Shown here: positions 25,819 through 35,822 of the stretch, piece by piece | How positions within the stretch are numbered: the stretch's first letter is position 1 | Layout of the letters: each line of letters opens with the position of its first letter | Origin: Clostridia bacterium 41_269 | GTDB taxonomy: Bacteria; Bacillota; DTU086 | Length of the DNA stretch: 64,000 nucleotides | NCBI GenBank assembly: GCA_001508005.1 | Contig: LGEZ01000004.1 | Coordinates: forward strand, 1 to 64,000 | Direction: 5' to 3' | The notes under the pieces: model-generated | What the model saw: the letters and a program-made list of their open reading frames with translations, nothing else | Databases searched by the model: none | What the model was told of the DNA's origin: nothing | Program-made: the position numbers and the translations under genes

Positions 25819-26567
25819 ATTTTTTTCTCTTTTAGAAACGAAAATTTTTGGGGATCTTCTAAAAATGCTTTGTAAAGGGTTTTCCCTTCTGGGATCTCTA
25901 TGGGCTGATCCTTTTCTTCAGCTGGAATAAGTTTGAGCTCAGGATAATTTTTATAATTGGGGTTAGGTACGAATTCATGTTCTCCCAGATTGTTTTTGAT
26001 GTAAAAATAAGCAGCTCCCTTTTTCCTTTCTATTGGTTTATAGTCTGATTTAAAAGTGTCTGCCACCAGGTTTGCCATAACCAGATGAGTTGTGCCTGGG
26101 TTTATTGATACATGCCCATAACCTGGGTCAATATACACTTTGTCTCCCTGCCTAGCAGTTACGATGAAGGTCTCTTCCACATCTCCATCCGGAGTGTTTT
26201 TCTGAAAGAGATAAAGGGCTTCTCCATACAGCACCTCATAGTATTCAGGATATGTTTCCTCTGAACCTGGCTTTTTGGGATGGAAATGACCCACGGTTTT
26301 TATATACTCCTGACCCATAAAGCCTGGAAGGAGAACGGTAATATCATGGCGGATATTGTTTTCCCTAAATACCTGCTCATCCCCTTGGCGGTAAACACCT
26401 CGGTACATATAATATATGGGAGTTTTATCGGGTTCTACCTTCTGATAGGGATAAAGAACTTTGGCCGCATCCTTAAATTTGCGTATTGCCGGCCTTGGAG
26501 CTTTGATATTTTCGGCAAATTCAAGGGTGCCGTTTTTGTTAATGGTAAAATCGATACCGTAACGCAT
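25803..26567 (-). CDS. pgi: Glucose-6-phosphate isomerase, cupin type
   Basis: Metal-dependent cupin isomerase converting glucose-6-phosphate and fructose-6-phosphate, the type first known from Archaea and unrelated to classical PGI. The cupin metal motif is plain: TVGHFHPKKPGSEETYPEYYEVL, with GEALYLFQ and later PGYGHVSINPG. The frame extends to 26606, but ATG 26567 carries a perfect AAAGGAGG and starts MRYGIDFTI, giving 254 aa. Monocistronic, converging on the hyp operon. Several anaerobic Firmicutes carry this form, probably by transfer. Confidence 0.88.
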   Translation of the reverse strand: MRYGIDFTINKNGTLEFAENIKAPRPAIRKFKDAAKVLYPYQKVEPDKTPIYYMYRGVYRQGDEQVFRENNIRHDITVLLPGFMGQEYIKTVGHFHPKKPGSEETYPEYYEVLYGEALYLFQKNTPDGDVEETFIVTARQGDKVYIDPGYGHVSINPGTTHLVMANLVADTFKSDYKPIERKKGAAYFYIKNNLGEHEFVPNPNYKNYPELKLIPAEEKDQPIEIPEGKTLYKAFLEDPQKFSFLKEKKIKKPG

Positions 26568-26841
26568 TGATTTTCCTCCTTTTAACAGGTCCATATTAAT
26601 TCCCATTATTTTATTATTTCTAAATTTGAAATATTCCTGAACTTTTTAGTTTTAAAGCAGACAAAAAAAGAACTTGTGAAAATTAAATTTTATTTTGGTT
26701 TTCTATTTTTAGTACTGAGAATCCTTTTTTAACCTTTGGAAATAGTCTGCTGCTTTTTTGGAGTTTAATTCATAAGGTGTTTTCCTTTTCATAAAAATTT
26801 ATTGATAACAAAGAGCCTAATTAAGGGAGCTGGCTGGAGAC

Positions 26842-28725
26842 ATGGCGGATTTTATGCAGAAGATCAAGTCCCATAATAAATGGGAAGAAGAGCTTAAATG
26901 GGAAGGTACGTTTAGGGATTATCTTAAACTGGTTGAAAAAGACCCACGCATCGCCAGGAGTGCCCATGCAAGGGTTTTTGACATGATCATGGAAGCTGGG
27001 GTTTTAAAAAGCGGAAAGGAGAAAAAGTATAAATTTTTTGCTGGAGAGATTTTTGGATTGGAGAATACCCTAAAGAAAATAGTGGATGAATATTTGAGAC
27101 CAGCTTCCTGCCATCTGGATACAAAAAGGCGCGTTCTTATACTGGTGGGTCCTGTGGGCAGCGGAAAGTCTACCATTGTTAATATGTTGAAGAAGGGACT
27201 GGAAGGGTACACAAAAACCCCCCAGGGGGCTTTATATTCCATAAAAGGATGTCCCATGCAGGAAGAACCCCTGCACCTTATGCCCCAAAACCTTCGGCAG
27301 GAATTTGAAAAATTATATGGAGTTAAAGTGGAAGGAGAGCTCTGTCCTTTCTGCAGGCTGATGGTGAAGGAAGTTTATGGGGATAGGATAGAGGATGTTT
27401 TGGTGGAAAGGATATTTATTTCCGAGCAGGACAGAGTGGGAATAGGAACTTTCAGTCCTTCTGACCCCAAATCTCAGGATATGGCGGAATTGGTTGGTAG
27501 CATGGATTTTTCCACTGTGGGTCAATACGGTTCGGAATCAGATCCCCGGGCATACAGGTTTGATGGGGAACTGAATAAAGCAAACCGGGGTATTATGGAA
27601 TTTCAGGAAATATTTAAGGCTGATGAAAAATTTCTTTATATCCTTTTGAACCTTGCCCAGGAAGGTTGTTTCAAGGCAGGGCGTTATGCCTTGATTTCTG
27701 CTGATGAATTGGTTGTGGGGCACACCAATGAAGGGGAATTTAAAAAATTTATTGAGGAAGAGAAAAATGAGGCATTAAAATCCAGGCTGTTTGTGGTTCC
27801 TGTTCCCTATAACCTTAAGGTATCTCAAGAGAAAAAAATATATCAGAAATTGATTTCCCAAAGCCTTTGGAGAAGGGGCGGTGATAAGCACATGGCACCG
27901 CACACCCTGACCGCAGCGGCTTATTTTTCAGTTCTTACCCGTTTAAAGGAGACTAACAGGGCTGGAATAAATCTGGTGAAAAAAATGAAGCTGTATGATG
28001 GAGAGCTTAACGGTGGGTATACTTCTTTGGATGTGGAGGAATTAAAAAGGGAGTTTCCCAGGGAAGGCTTTGAAGGGATTGATCCCAGGTTTGTGGTGGA
28101 CCGCTTATCCTATGCCCTGGTTTCTGCGGAAAAAAAATGCATCAACGTTCTGGACATTTTTGCCTCCCTTAAAGAGGGTATTGCCCAGCATATGACCTTA
28201 TCTGCTGAAGAGGTGGAAAAGTACAGTAAGCTTTTGGATTTGGCTAGAAGAGAATTTGAAGTCCAGCTGGAAAAAGATATAAGAAGTATGGTTTTAAGTA
28301 TAAATTCAAAAAGAGTTGAGGAGGAGATCCAGAAATATTTGAAAAATGTGGAGCTTTTTTTTGAACAGAAGAAAGAAACTGCATCATCTGATGAAAAAGG
28401 CGAAGCAGATGAAGAATTTATGGGTTTAATAGAGAGGGAGTTGGGAATATTATCTGAACAGGCAAAGTTAATTTTTAGAGAAGAAATTCATGCTCGTTTA
28501 TCCATTTACGCCCAAAAGGGAAAAAAATTTAATCTTAAATCTCATAAGGGTATCAGGGAAGCTGTAGAAAAGAAAGTTTTTTGGGAAGAAATTTATGAGC
28601 TCAAGAGCGAGGATGAAAATCCTAACGTAAAACAGAGACTTTTGGAGTGCATGATCAGTTCTTTAGGATACTGCCCCATATGTGCTGAAGAACTTCTTGA
28701 TTACTGGTTGAAGCTTTGGATTTAA
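26842..28725 (+). CDS. prkA: PrkA-type serine protein kinase
   Basis: AAA+ ATPase/kinase of the PrkA family, with roles in sporulation. Walker A GPVGSGKST lies near residues 101-109, followed by the family segment MQEEPLHLMPQ, a CPFC pair, and the Walker B region RGIMEFQEIFK. Length 627 aa matches PrkA. It starts a compact prkA-yhbH-spoVR cluster, a set that co-occurs in spore-formers and, as yeaG-yeaH-ycgB, in proteobacteria. The ATG lies after GGCTGGAGA, a weak ribosome site. Confidence 0.93.
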   Translation: MADFMQKIKSHNKWEEELKWEGTFRDYLKLVEKDPRIARSAHARVFDMIMEAGVLKSGKEKKYKFFAGEIFGLENTLKKIVDEYLRPASCHLDTKRRVLILVGPVGSGKSTIVNMLKKGLEGYTKTPQGALYSIKGCPMQEEPLHLMPQNLRQEFEKLYGVKVEGELCPFCRLMVKEVYGDRIEDVLVERIFISEQDRVGIGTFSPSDPKSQDMAELVGSMDFSTVGQYGSESDPRAYRFDGELNKANRGIMEFQEIFKADEKFLYILLNLAQEGCFKAGRYALISADELVVGHTNEGEFKKFIEEEKNEALKSRLFVVPVPYNLKVSQEKKIYQKLISQSLWRRGGDKHMAPHTLTAAAYFSVLTRLKETNRAGINLVKKMKLYDGELNGGYTSLDVEELKREFPREGFEGIDPRFVVDRLSYALVSAEKKCINVLDIFASLKEGIAQHMTLSAEEVEKYSKLLDLARREFEVQLEKDIRSMVLSINSKRVEEEIQKYLKNVELFFEQKKETASSDEKGEADEEFMGLIERELGILSEQAKLIFREEIHARLSIYAQKGKKFNLKSHKGIREAVEKKVFWEEIYELKSEDENPNVKQRLLECMISSLGYCPICAEELLDYWLKLWI

Positions 28726-28739
28726 AGGGGGCTTTTACC

Positions 28740-29885
28740 TTGAGAGACAGAAAAAGATTGAGGGTTTACAGTGGGAAATCATTTATTGTAATAGAAGGTT
28801 CTCGAGATTGGATGCGTCATCAGGAAATTTTAAAGGATCTGTTGGAGAAAAAATCATTTGAAGATATCTATGAAGAGGAATTTTTTGTGGAAAAAAATGG
28901 GAAAACCTTAAGAATTCCAGTTTCTTTCTTAAGGGAATATGGCTTTAGGTTTGACAGTATGGAAGTCTTTTCTGTAGGTTTGGACACAGAACTTAGAAAA
29001 AATGCTTCTAAAGGAAAAAAAGCTTCTCCCATTAGTTTCGAAAATTCTTATGATGGAGACTCTATTTTTTTTAATTTTTATCAGGAAGAGATTTTTTCTG
29101 AAGATATAAAGAATATTGATTTTAAAGATTGGGGATTTTCTCAGCTCAATGGTAAAGGGCTTTCCAATAAAGGTACGGTACAAGGTGGAGATATACAGAT
29201 TGTTTCTCATGGGGGTGGCTGTCTGGATAGAAGGAGAAGCATTGTAGAGAATCTTAAAAGAAATGCCCGTGGGGGTTTACCCAGAATTGGTGGATTTTAC
29301 CAAATAGATTTTAGATATAGGATGCCTTCTTTTATAGATAAGGATCAAAAAATTGGTTTTATATTTATTTTGGATGTTTCAGCTTCTATGGATCTGTATC
29401 ATATGTATCTTGCCCGTATGATGTTTAATTTAACATCTCGTTTTTTGAAGACGAAATGCAAAGAAACAAAAATCATTTACATTGTACATAATACAAGGGC
29501 TAAAATTGTGGATGAAAGGATTTTTTTTCAATTTCCTTCTTTGGGGGGAACCAGATATTCTTCGGCTTATGAATTAGCTCTCAAGATTATAGAAAGAGAT
29601 TTCAATAACAGGGAATACCGCATTTTTGTCATCCATCTAACAGATGGCAACAATCTGTCTTCGGATAACTCCAGGAGCCGACATTTTTTGGAACGGCTTT
29701 TAAAATTTACTGAGCAGTTTGGATATGGAGAAATTTTAAAAGAGAATCGCCAAATGATTTCTCCTTCGTTTTTTAATTGTTTAAAGGTTGTAAAAAGCAG
29801 GAAGCTGATGAAATTTAGAGTTGATGGGAAAAAGCAGGCCCTTTCTGCTCTAAAGCGGTTTTTTAATCCTTCCTCCAAAGGGTAG
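28740..29885 (+). CDS. yhbH: Sporulation protein YhbH (DUF444, VWA-like)
   Basis: DUF444 protein with a von Willebrand A-type domain. The MIDAS-like motif DVSASM lies near residue 217, with a second strand IFVIHLTDGNN near 303. The mid region HGGGCLDRRRS and GGLPRIGGF are family features. The frame opens at TTG 28716 within prkA; TTG 28740, eight to nine bases after AAAGGGGG, is the better start, giving 381 aa. Confidence 0.9.
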   Translation: MRDRKRLRVYSGKSFIVIEGSRDWMRHQEILKDLLEKKSFEDIYEEEFFVEKNGKTLRIPVSFLREYGFRFDSMEVFSVGLDTELRKNASKGKKASPISFENSYDGDSIFFNFYQEEIFSEDIKNIDFKDWGFSQLNGKGLSNKGTVQGGDIQIVSHGGGCLDRRRSIVENLKRNARGGLPRIGGFYQIDFRYRMPSFIDKDQKIGFIFILDVSASMDLYHMYLARMMFNLTSRFLKTKCKETKIIYIVHNTRAKIVDERIFFQFPSLGGTRYSSAYELALKIIERDFNNREYRIFVIHLTDGNNLSSDNSRSRHFLERLLKFTEQFGYGEILKENRQMISPSFFNCLKVVKSRKLMKFRVDGKKQALSALKRFFNPSSKG

Positions 29886-29892
29886 AGAGAGG

Positions 29893-31140
29893 GTGGTATT
29901 TCTGCTTGATTTTAATGTTCTTTGGCACAATATTGAAAGGATTGGTAATGCAGCACAGAAAATGGGTCTGGATTTTTATGATATGGAATTTATCCTCTGT
30001 ACTCCAGAGGAGATGTCCTTTATAGGAGCGTACGGAATGCCCAGGCGTTTTTGTCATTGGACCTTGGGTAAGGAATTTTATAGGCTGTATCTTCGACAAA
30101 GGTTGGGTTTAATTAAAATTCATGAGTTGGTAATGAACAGCAATCCATGTACTGCATTTCTTTTAAAGGGGAATTCTTTATTGGAGAACAAAATATCAAT
30201 GGCCCATGCCATAGCACACAGCGATTTTTTTAAAAATAATATTTTTTATTCCCATGATTCCAAAACTGTTGCTAGATTTTTTGCTGAAAACCAAAAGCTT
30301 TTTTCTGAATTTGAAGAGCGGTATGGAAAGCAGAAGGTTGAAAAAATTTTGGAAGCAGCTCTGGCATTAAGATGTATTTATTTTTCTCAGGGATTAAGCA
30401 AGGATGAAAAGAGTTCCCAAGATGCAGGGGAAGAGGATATTTACCTGTACATATGCAGGAATTCAAAGGTGCTTGAAGATTGGCAGAAGGAAATAATTTA
30501 TCGTCTTCGGCACGAGCTCGAGTATTTTCGTACTCATGCCTGTACGAAATTAATAAATGAAGGTTGGGCAGCCTTCTGGCATACCAAAATTCTTCGAGAG
30601 CTTGATCTGTCAGCAGATGAAGCCGTGGAATTTGCTTTAATGAATGCCAAAGCTCTTTCCCATCAGGATGGAGAATGTAATTTATATCTTTTAGGTAGGG
30701 AAATATTTGCCGACCTTGAGAAATCAATGGGCACAAAGAAAATTTTTGAGATTAGAAGCAGGGAAAATGATTTAGGTTTTATTGAAAAATATCTTTCCCA
30801 TAACCTTATAAAAAGGCTTGGGCTTTTTTTCTACAGCAAGAAAAAAGGAGGATTCAAAGAAATAATTCATGAACCTGCAGCGGTAAAGATGCACCTAGTT
30901 AAAAGAATAAAGAACTGCTGGTACCCCCATATAGTAATTGTTCAGGGAAAGGGAGATAAAAGCGGCCTTTATCTGCATCACCATTATGATGGATACCAGC
31001 TCAATTCTTTTTATGTTAAAAAGACTTTGGAGCGTATCTTTATGTTGTGGGGGGAGACTGTAAGTATTGAAACCTTCTGGAAAAGAAGACCGGTGGTCTT
31101 TGCATACAATGGAAAAGAACATATCTTAGCAGATCCATAG
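29893..31140 (+). CDS. spoVR: SpoVR family protein
   Basis: Stage V sporulation protein R family, linked to spore cortex formation. Characteristic segments: FYDMEFILCTPEEMSFIGAYGMPRRFCHW, LVMNSNPCTAFLLKGN, KMAH-like MAHAIAHSDFF, HECTK-like RTHACTKLINEGWAAFWH, and LYLHHHYDGYQLN near the C-terminus. GTG 29893 follows AGAGAGG by few bases, so the spacing is tight. 415 aa, slightly short for the family. Last gene of the prkA-yhbH-spoVR cluster. Confidence 0.9.
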   Translation: MVFLLDFNVLWHNIERIGNAAQKMGLDFYDMEFILCTPEEMSFIGAYGMPRRFCHWTLGKEFYRLYLRQRLGLIKIHELVMNSNPCTAFLLKGNSLLENKISMAHAIAHSDFFKNNIFYSHDSKTVARFFAENQKLFSEFEERYGKQKVEKILEAALALRCIYFSQGLSKDEKSSQDAGEEDIYLYICRNSKVLEDWQKEIIYRLRHELEYFRTHACTKLINEGWAAFWHTKILRELDLSADEAVEFALMNAKALSHQDGECNLYLLGREIFADLEKSMGTKKIFEIRSRENDLGFIEKYLSHNLIKRLGLFFYSKKKGGFKEIIHEPAAVKMHLVKRIKNCWYPHIVIVQGKGDKSGLYLHHHYDGYQLNSFYVKKTLERIFMLWGETVSIETFWKRRPVVFAYNGKEHILADP

Positions 31141-31273
31141 AAAAATAATTTTAAAAACCGGGGCTTTAAGGCACTAAAGAACTAAAAATTTTTATTGCCC
31201 AAAAAACTTTTAAATTATAAAATTTATACTATATAAAATTCCGCAGATGGTAGCCTAAAGGAGGTATTCTGCT

Positions 31274-32575
31274 ATGTACTGGAACCAAAAATATGAGTGC
31301 CTTCCCCGGGAAGAATTAAAGCAGCTACAGCTGGAAAGGCTCAAAATAACTGTGGAGCGGGCGTTTTATAATGTTCCCCATTACAGAAGTGTTATGCAGG
31401 CAGCAGGAATTGAACCTGATGATATTAAAAGTTTAGATGATATAAGAAAGCTACCCTTTACTACTAAGGAAGACCTGCGCAACAATTATCCATACGGTAT
31501 GTTTGCGGTTCCATTGAGTGAAATAGTACGGATACATTCTTCTTCGGGTACCACTGGAAAACCCACTGTAGTTGGTTATACCAGAAACGACATAAATGTA
31601 TGGGCGGAACTTATGGCCCGGGCGCTTGTTTCAGGGGGTGCCACGCGGAAGGATGTTATACATAACGCTTACGGATATGGGCTTTTTACCGGAGGCCTTG
31701 GAGTTCATTATGGTGCTGAGCGTTTAGGTGCATCGGTTATCCCTATTTCAGGGGGTAATACCAAACGACAAGTAATGATCATGAGAGATTACGGCAGCAC
31801 CATTTTAACATGTACTCCTTCTTATGCTCTGTACATAGCGGAAGTTATGGAAGAAATGGGAGTGGATCCTAAAAAAGACATAAAGTTAAGGTATGGTATT
31901 TTTGGAGCTGAGCCCTGGAGTGAAAACATGAGGCAGGAAATAGAGAATAAACTGGATATAACTGCCATTGATATTTACGGACTCAGTGAAGTTATCGGTC
32001 CAGGGGTAGCTGTGGAGTGTTTATATAAAAACGGACTTCATATTGCGGAGGATCACTTTATTGTGGAAGTAATTGATCCTGAAACCGGGGAACCGCTGCC
32101 CGAAGGAGAAAAAGGGGAGCTGGTTTTCACTTCGCTGACCAAAGAAGGGCTGCCCATAATACGATACAGGACAAGGGATATAGCAAGCATTACCACTGAG
32201 CCCTGTCCATGCGGCAGAACCCATGCCCGAATGAGCAGAGTCAGCGGCCGCACTGATGATATGCTTATTATTCGCGGTGTAAATGTATTCCCATCCCAGA
32301 TTGAGAACGTTCTTCTGGAGATAGGTTATACGGAACCCCATTACCTTCTAGTGGTTGACCGGGAAAACAATTTGGATGTGCTTACTGTTTGGGTTGAAGT
32401 TTCATCTAAGCTTTTTGCCGATGAGGTTAGGAAGCTGGAGCAGTTGGGCAGAAAGATTCAGGAGGAAATCGAATCTGCTTTGGGTATATCTGTTCGGGTT
32501 AAGCTTGTGGAACCCAAAACCATTGAAAGAAGCGAAGGAAAGGCTAAAAGAGTTATTGATAACCGTAAATTTTAA
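31274..32575 (+). CDS. paaK: Phenylacetate-CoA ligase family enzyme
   Basis: AMP-forming ligase making phenylacetyl-CoA, or an aryl-acetate relative. P-loop [15 protein letters not shown] near residues 91-105, [26 protein letters not shown], and [18 protein letters not shown]-terminal KAKRVIDNR. 433 aa is usual. AAAGGAGG precedes the ATG. It is followed within 20 bases by an ACT-domain protein and then an aminotransferase, a set consistent with aromatic amino acid oxidation through aryl-pyruvates in anaerobes (inference). Confidence 0.92.
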   Translation: MYWNQKYECLPREELKQLQLERLKITVERAFYNVPHYRSVMQAAGIEPDDIKSLDDIRKLPFTTKEDLRNNYPYGMFAVPLSEIVRIHSSSGTTGKPTVVGYTRNDINVWAELMARALVSGGATRKDVIHNAYGYGLFTGGLGVHYGAERLGASVIPISGGNTKRQVMIMRDYGSTILTCTPSYALYIAEVMEEMGVDPKKDIKLRYGIFGAEPWSENMRQEIENKLDITAIDIYGLSEVIGPGVAVECLYKNGLHIAEDHFIVEVIDPETGEPLPEGEKGELVFTSLTKEGLPIIRYRTRDIASITTEPCPCGRTHARMSRVSGRTDDMLIIRGVNVFPSQIENVLLEIGYTEPHYLLVVDRENNLDVLTVWVEVSSKLFADEVRKLEQLGRKIQEEIESALGISVRVKLVEPKTIERSEGKAKRVIDNRKF

Positions 32576-32592
32576 GGGGGTGGCCTTTTAAA

Positions 32593-33024
32593 ATGAAGGT
32601 TAATCAAATTTCAGTTTTTTTGGAGAACAAGTCGGGAAGGCTGGCTGCGGTGACAAGAATCCTTGCGGAGAACAATATAAATATTAGAGCTCTTTCCATT
32701 GCAGATACTTCTGATTTTGGGATTTTACGGCTTATTGTTGATAAGCCTGATACAGCATTTGAGGTGCTCAAAAAGGAAGGGTTCAGCGTAAGCCTCACAG
32801 AAGTTATCGGAGTAGAAATGCCCGATAGACCCGGTGGACTGGCAGGGGTATTGGATATTCTTGAAAAAAATAATTTTAATATCGAATATCTTTACGCATT
32901 TATCGGCAGAGGGGATAACGGAGCTTTGGTAATTGTCCGGGTAGAGAGACTGGAAGAAGCAGTAAGGTGCCTTGAGGAGAATGGTGTAAAGGTTGTAACG
33001 GGAGATAGGCTTTATCAGCTTTGA
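32593..33024 (+). CDS. Tandem ACT-domain protein
   Basis: 143 aa made of two ACT domains: VNQISVFLENKSGRLAAVTRILAENNINIRA at residues 3-33 and IGVEMPDRPGGLAGVLDILEKNNFNIEYLYAF near 72-103. Such proteins bind amino acids and commonly follow paaK in Clostridia. The ribosome site is AAGGGGGTGG before ATG 32593. Probably an amino-acid sensor for the neighbouring ligase or aminotransferase; no catalytic domain is present. Confidence 0.9.
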   Translation: MKVNQISVFLENKSGRLAAVTRILAENNINIRALSIADTSDFGILRLIVDKPDTAFEVLKKEGFSVSLTEVIGVEMPDRPGGLAGVLDILEKNNFNIEYLYAFIGRGDNGALVIVRVERLEEAVRCLEENGVKVVTGDRLYQL

Positions 33025-33054
33025 TTATCAGTAAGAAATGGGGAGGAATTATTG

Positions 33055-34155
33055 GTGTTTAAAAAGCCTATATGCCGGCAGGAAATACTGGATATTAAGC
33101 CCTATGTTCCCGGAAAGCCCATTGAGGAAGTTGAGCGAGAATTTGGGATCAAGCAGGTGATTAAACTTGCTTCCAATGAAAATCCTCTGGGACCTTCCCC
33201 AAAGGCAGTGGAGGCCCTTAAATCAAAAATAAAAGATATTTACATGTATCCTGACGGAAGCTGTTACTACTTAAAGGGTGCCATTGCGCAAAAATTAGGT
33301 GCAGAAGAAGAAAATATTTTGGTGGGTAACGGTTCCGATGAAATAATAAAGCTTATTTCGGAGGCATATCTTTATCCTGGGGATGAAGTTATAATTCCCA
33401 AACCTTCCTTTTCTGAGTATGAATTTGGGGCAAAGGTAATGGGCGGAAAATGCGTTTTTTCACCCCTTAAGGATTTTCGCATTGATCTTTTTGATATGCT
33501 TGAAAAGCTTACTTCTAAAACAAAAATGATTTATGTGTGCAACCCAAATAACCCAACAGGGACCATAGTTTACCGAGAAGAAGTTGAGCAGTTTTTAAAT
33601 GAAGTACCTGATCATATACTGGTTATTTTTGATGAAGCTTATTATGAATATGTGACGGACAGCCACTATCCCCAGACAGTGAATTATGTTTTAGAAGGCC
33701 GTCCCAATGTGGTGGTTCTTAGGACCTTTTCTAAAATTTATGGGCTTGCGGGCCTTAGGGTAGGCTATGCTGTGGGACCCAGCAGTGTAATAGCTGATGT
33801 AGACAGGGTGAGGGAACCTTTCAATGTCAATATGCTTGCTCAAGCAGCGGCAGTGGCTGCCTTAGAAGATGAAGAACATGTAAAAAGGAGCTTTGAAATC
33901 AACAACGAAGGAAAAAGCTTCCTGTACGATAAATTTGAAAAGTTAGGAATAAAATATTGGCCCACAGAAGCAAACTTTATATGGGCAGATATTGGGAAGA
34001 ATGTAAAAGAAGTTTTTCAAGAAATGCTTAGAAAGGGAGTTATTATTAGAACAGGAGATATATTTGGTTATAATACTTTCGTACGGATTACAATAGGAAC
34101 CCCGGAACAAAATAAAAGACTGATAGAGGTTTTGGAAGAAGTTCTTTTAGCCTGA
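33055..34155 (+). CDS. hisC: Histidinol-phosphate / aromatic aminotransferase (HisC family)
   Basis: PLP-dependent class II aminotransferase. Visible motifs: KLASNENPLGPSPKAVEAL, VGNGSDEII, CNPNNPTGT, FDEAYYEY, and the PLP lysine in RTFSKIYGLAGLRVGY near residue 229. GTG 33055, eight bases after GGGAGG, is preferred to TTG 33052; 366 aa. No other his genes are nearby, and the paaK-ACT context suggests it may serve aromatic amino acids; HisC-type enzymes accept both. Confidence 0.88.
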   Translation: MFKKPICRQEILDIKPYVPGKPIEEVEREFGIKQVIKLASNENPLGPSPKAVEALKSKIKDIYMYPDGSCYYLKGAIAQKLGAEEENILVGNGSDEIIKLISEAYLYPGDEVIIPKPSFSEYEFGAKVMGGKCVFSPLKDFRIDLFDMLEKLTSKTKMIYVCNPNNPTGTIVYREEVEQFLNEVPDHILVIFDEAYYEYVTDSHYPQTVNYVLEGRPNVVVLRTFSKIYGLAGLRVGYAVGPSSVIADVDRVREPFNVNMLAQAAAVAALEDEEHVKRSFEINNEGKSFLYDKFEKLGIKYWPTEANFIWADIGKNVKEVFQEMLRKGVIIRTGDIFGYNTFVRITIGTPEQNKRLIEVLEEVLLA

Positions 34156-34941
34156 TCAGCTCAGCCCAAGAATTTTTCTTATTTTTTTTGCTTGGGATCT
34201 GCTTACGGGAACCTGGCTCCTTTCTTCATCATTTACTATAAGGGTTAAGGTTCCATTGTATTCAGGTATTACTTCCCTGGCTTGTTTTATATTGACGATA
34301 TAGGAACGGTGGCAGCGGTGGAAAATATTGGAATCCAATCGTTTTTCCAGCTCTTTTAAAGTGAACCGGGTGAGATATTTGTTTTTTGCTGTTTTGACAA
34401 AGGTATAGTCATCACTTGCAAATACATAAATAATTGAATCCTGATCCAAAAGAAGGGTTTTCCCTTTGTATTCCACAGGAATGAGCCCCAGGTTTACATG
34501 GGGCTTTTCTGTTTCTTCATCCCTTTCGCTCTTTACCCCTTTCTGCTGTTCCCTTCTTTCTGCATACTTAAAAATTTTCTGCATGGTATGATCAAACCGT
34601 TCGGGGTCAATGGGTTTTAGAAGGTAATCCACTGCATTTACCCCAAAGGCGTCAATGGCATATTCATCATAAGCAGTGATAAAAACAATAAAAGGTATTC
34701 TTTCATTATTTTCCTGAGCGTGTTCATTAAGCTTTTTGGCAAGTTCCAGACCGTTTATTCCAGGCATGTTGATATCCAAGAAAAGCACTGAGTAATCAAG
34801 AGCTGTTATTAATTCCCAAGCTTCTTGGGAATTTGCTGCTTCTCCTACAATCTGAAGCTTATCTTCATATTTTTCCAGCAGGTATCGGAGTTCTTGGCGG
34901 GCAGGATATTCATCATCTACTATGAGAGCCTTTAACTTCAT
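34156..34941 (-). CDS. LytTR-family response regulator
   Basis: Response regulator with an N-terminal CheY-like receiver (LIVDDEYPAR; phospho-acceptor in VLFLDINMPG; FITAYDEYA; KPID) and a C-terminal LytTR DNA-binding domain (IIYVFASDDYTFVKTAKNKYLTRFTLKELEKRL; FHRCHRSYIVNI). 261 aa, with GGGAGG upstream of ATG 34941. Its stop abuts the stop of the convergent hisC gene. No LytS-type kinase is in the window. Two 21-base direct repeats lie 45-86 bases upstream of its start. Confidence 0.93.
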   Translation of the reverse strand: MKLKALIVDDEYPARQELRYLLEKYEDKLQIVGEAANSQEAWELITALDYSVLFLDINMPGINGLELAKKLNEHAQENNERIPFIVFITAYDEYAIDAFGVNAVDYLLKPIDPERFDHTMQKIFKYAERREQQKGVKSERDEETEKPHVNLGLIPVEYKGKTLLLDQDSIIYVFASDDYTFVKTAKNKYLTRFTLKELEKRLDSNIFHRCHRSYIVNIKQAREVIPEYNGTLTLIVNDEERSQVPVSRSQAKKIRKILGLS

Positions 34942-34985
34942 GAAACTTTCCTCCCGAAATGCTTTTAATAATTAAAACATTCTAT

Positions 34986-35027
34986 TTTAGTAATATATCC
35001 TTTAAATTTAGTAATATATCTTTTAAA
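34986..35027. repeat. Two 21-base direct repeats between the LytTR gene and gerM
   Basis: Copies at 34986-35006 and 35007-35027 differ at one base and both contain TTTAGTAATATATC. They lie in the divergent promoter region. LytTR regulators bind paired direct repeats with about one 21-base period, so this is a candidate operator (inference). Confidence 0.7.
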
Positions 35028-35086
35028 GCTTGTATAAGTATTATAGTACCTATCCGTAAAATTATAAAGAGAGGAGAGATAAAAAG

Positions 35087-35680
35087 TTGCTTAGAAGGCT
35101 ACTTATGGGGTTTCTTATCGCTTTTTTGAGCCTTTTATTGCTTTCAGGTTGTGGAATGCTTGGAAAACAGGTTGAGCCTACAGTTGAAGCAGAACCTAAT
35201 TTAGCTTCAGAAAATAGTGCAGTTGTGGAGGAAGGCAGCAGTGAAAATACAGAGGTTCCGGGAGAAACCATTGAAGTTGTCTTATATTTTGCAGATCAAG
35301 AAGGAAGGAAATTGGTTCCTGAGATTAGAAAAATAAAAAAAGTTGAAGGTTTAGCTAGGGCAGCTATAAATGAACTTATAAAAGGTCCCAACACAGGCAG
35401 CGGTCTTCAGCCCACTATACCCAAGGGCACCGTTCTTAATGATATAAATATTAAAGATGATGGGCTGTGTATTGTTGATTTCAACGAAAAACTCATTGAA
35501 AAAAAATTACAAACAGTTTCAGAAGAGCTTACAGTTTATTCCATTGTTAATACCCTTACCCAATTTCCTACTGTGGATAGGGTAATGTTTCGTATAGAAG
35601 GACAGGATCCCGACAGCATGGGTAGCGCTATTTTAAGCAGCAGCCCTTTAATAGAAAACAGCAGTCTTATAAAAGAATAG
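35087..35680 (+). CDS. gerM: GerMN-domain lipoprotein (GerM-like)
   Basis: Lipoprotein with a type II signal (LSGC lipobox near residue 22), an acidic linker and one GerMN domain (IEVVLYFADQEGRKLVPEIRKI; ARAAINELIKGP; PKGTVLNDINIKDDGLCIVDFNEKL; YSIVNTLTQFPTVDRVMFRIEG). GerM proteins act in sporulation and germination; this one has a single GerMN copy. Start TTG 35087 lies about nine bases after GAGGAGA. Followed by a cell-wall amidase gene, consistent with an envelope role. Confidence 0.85.
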   Translation: MLRRLLMGFLIAFLSLLLLSGCGMLGKQVEPTVEAEPNLASENSAVVEEGSSENTEVPGETIEVVLYFADQEGRKLVPEIRKIKKVEGLARAAINELIKGPNTGSGLQPTIPKGTVLNDINIKDDGLCIVDFNEKLIEKKLQTVSEELTVYSIVNTLTQFPTVDRVMFRIEGQDPDSMGSAILSSSPLIENSSLIKE

Positions 35681-35822
35681 GAATATATTACCACCCCCAA
35701 TAATTGCTTTTGTTAGAGGAATTCTACCAAAAATCGAGAAAAATTTTTTCAATATAGGGATATAAAACTAAACTTTACTTTTCATAAAAAAAGTGGAGCA
35801 GCTGCCATGGGGGTGGTCTTCT

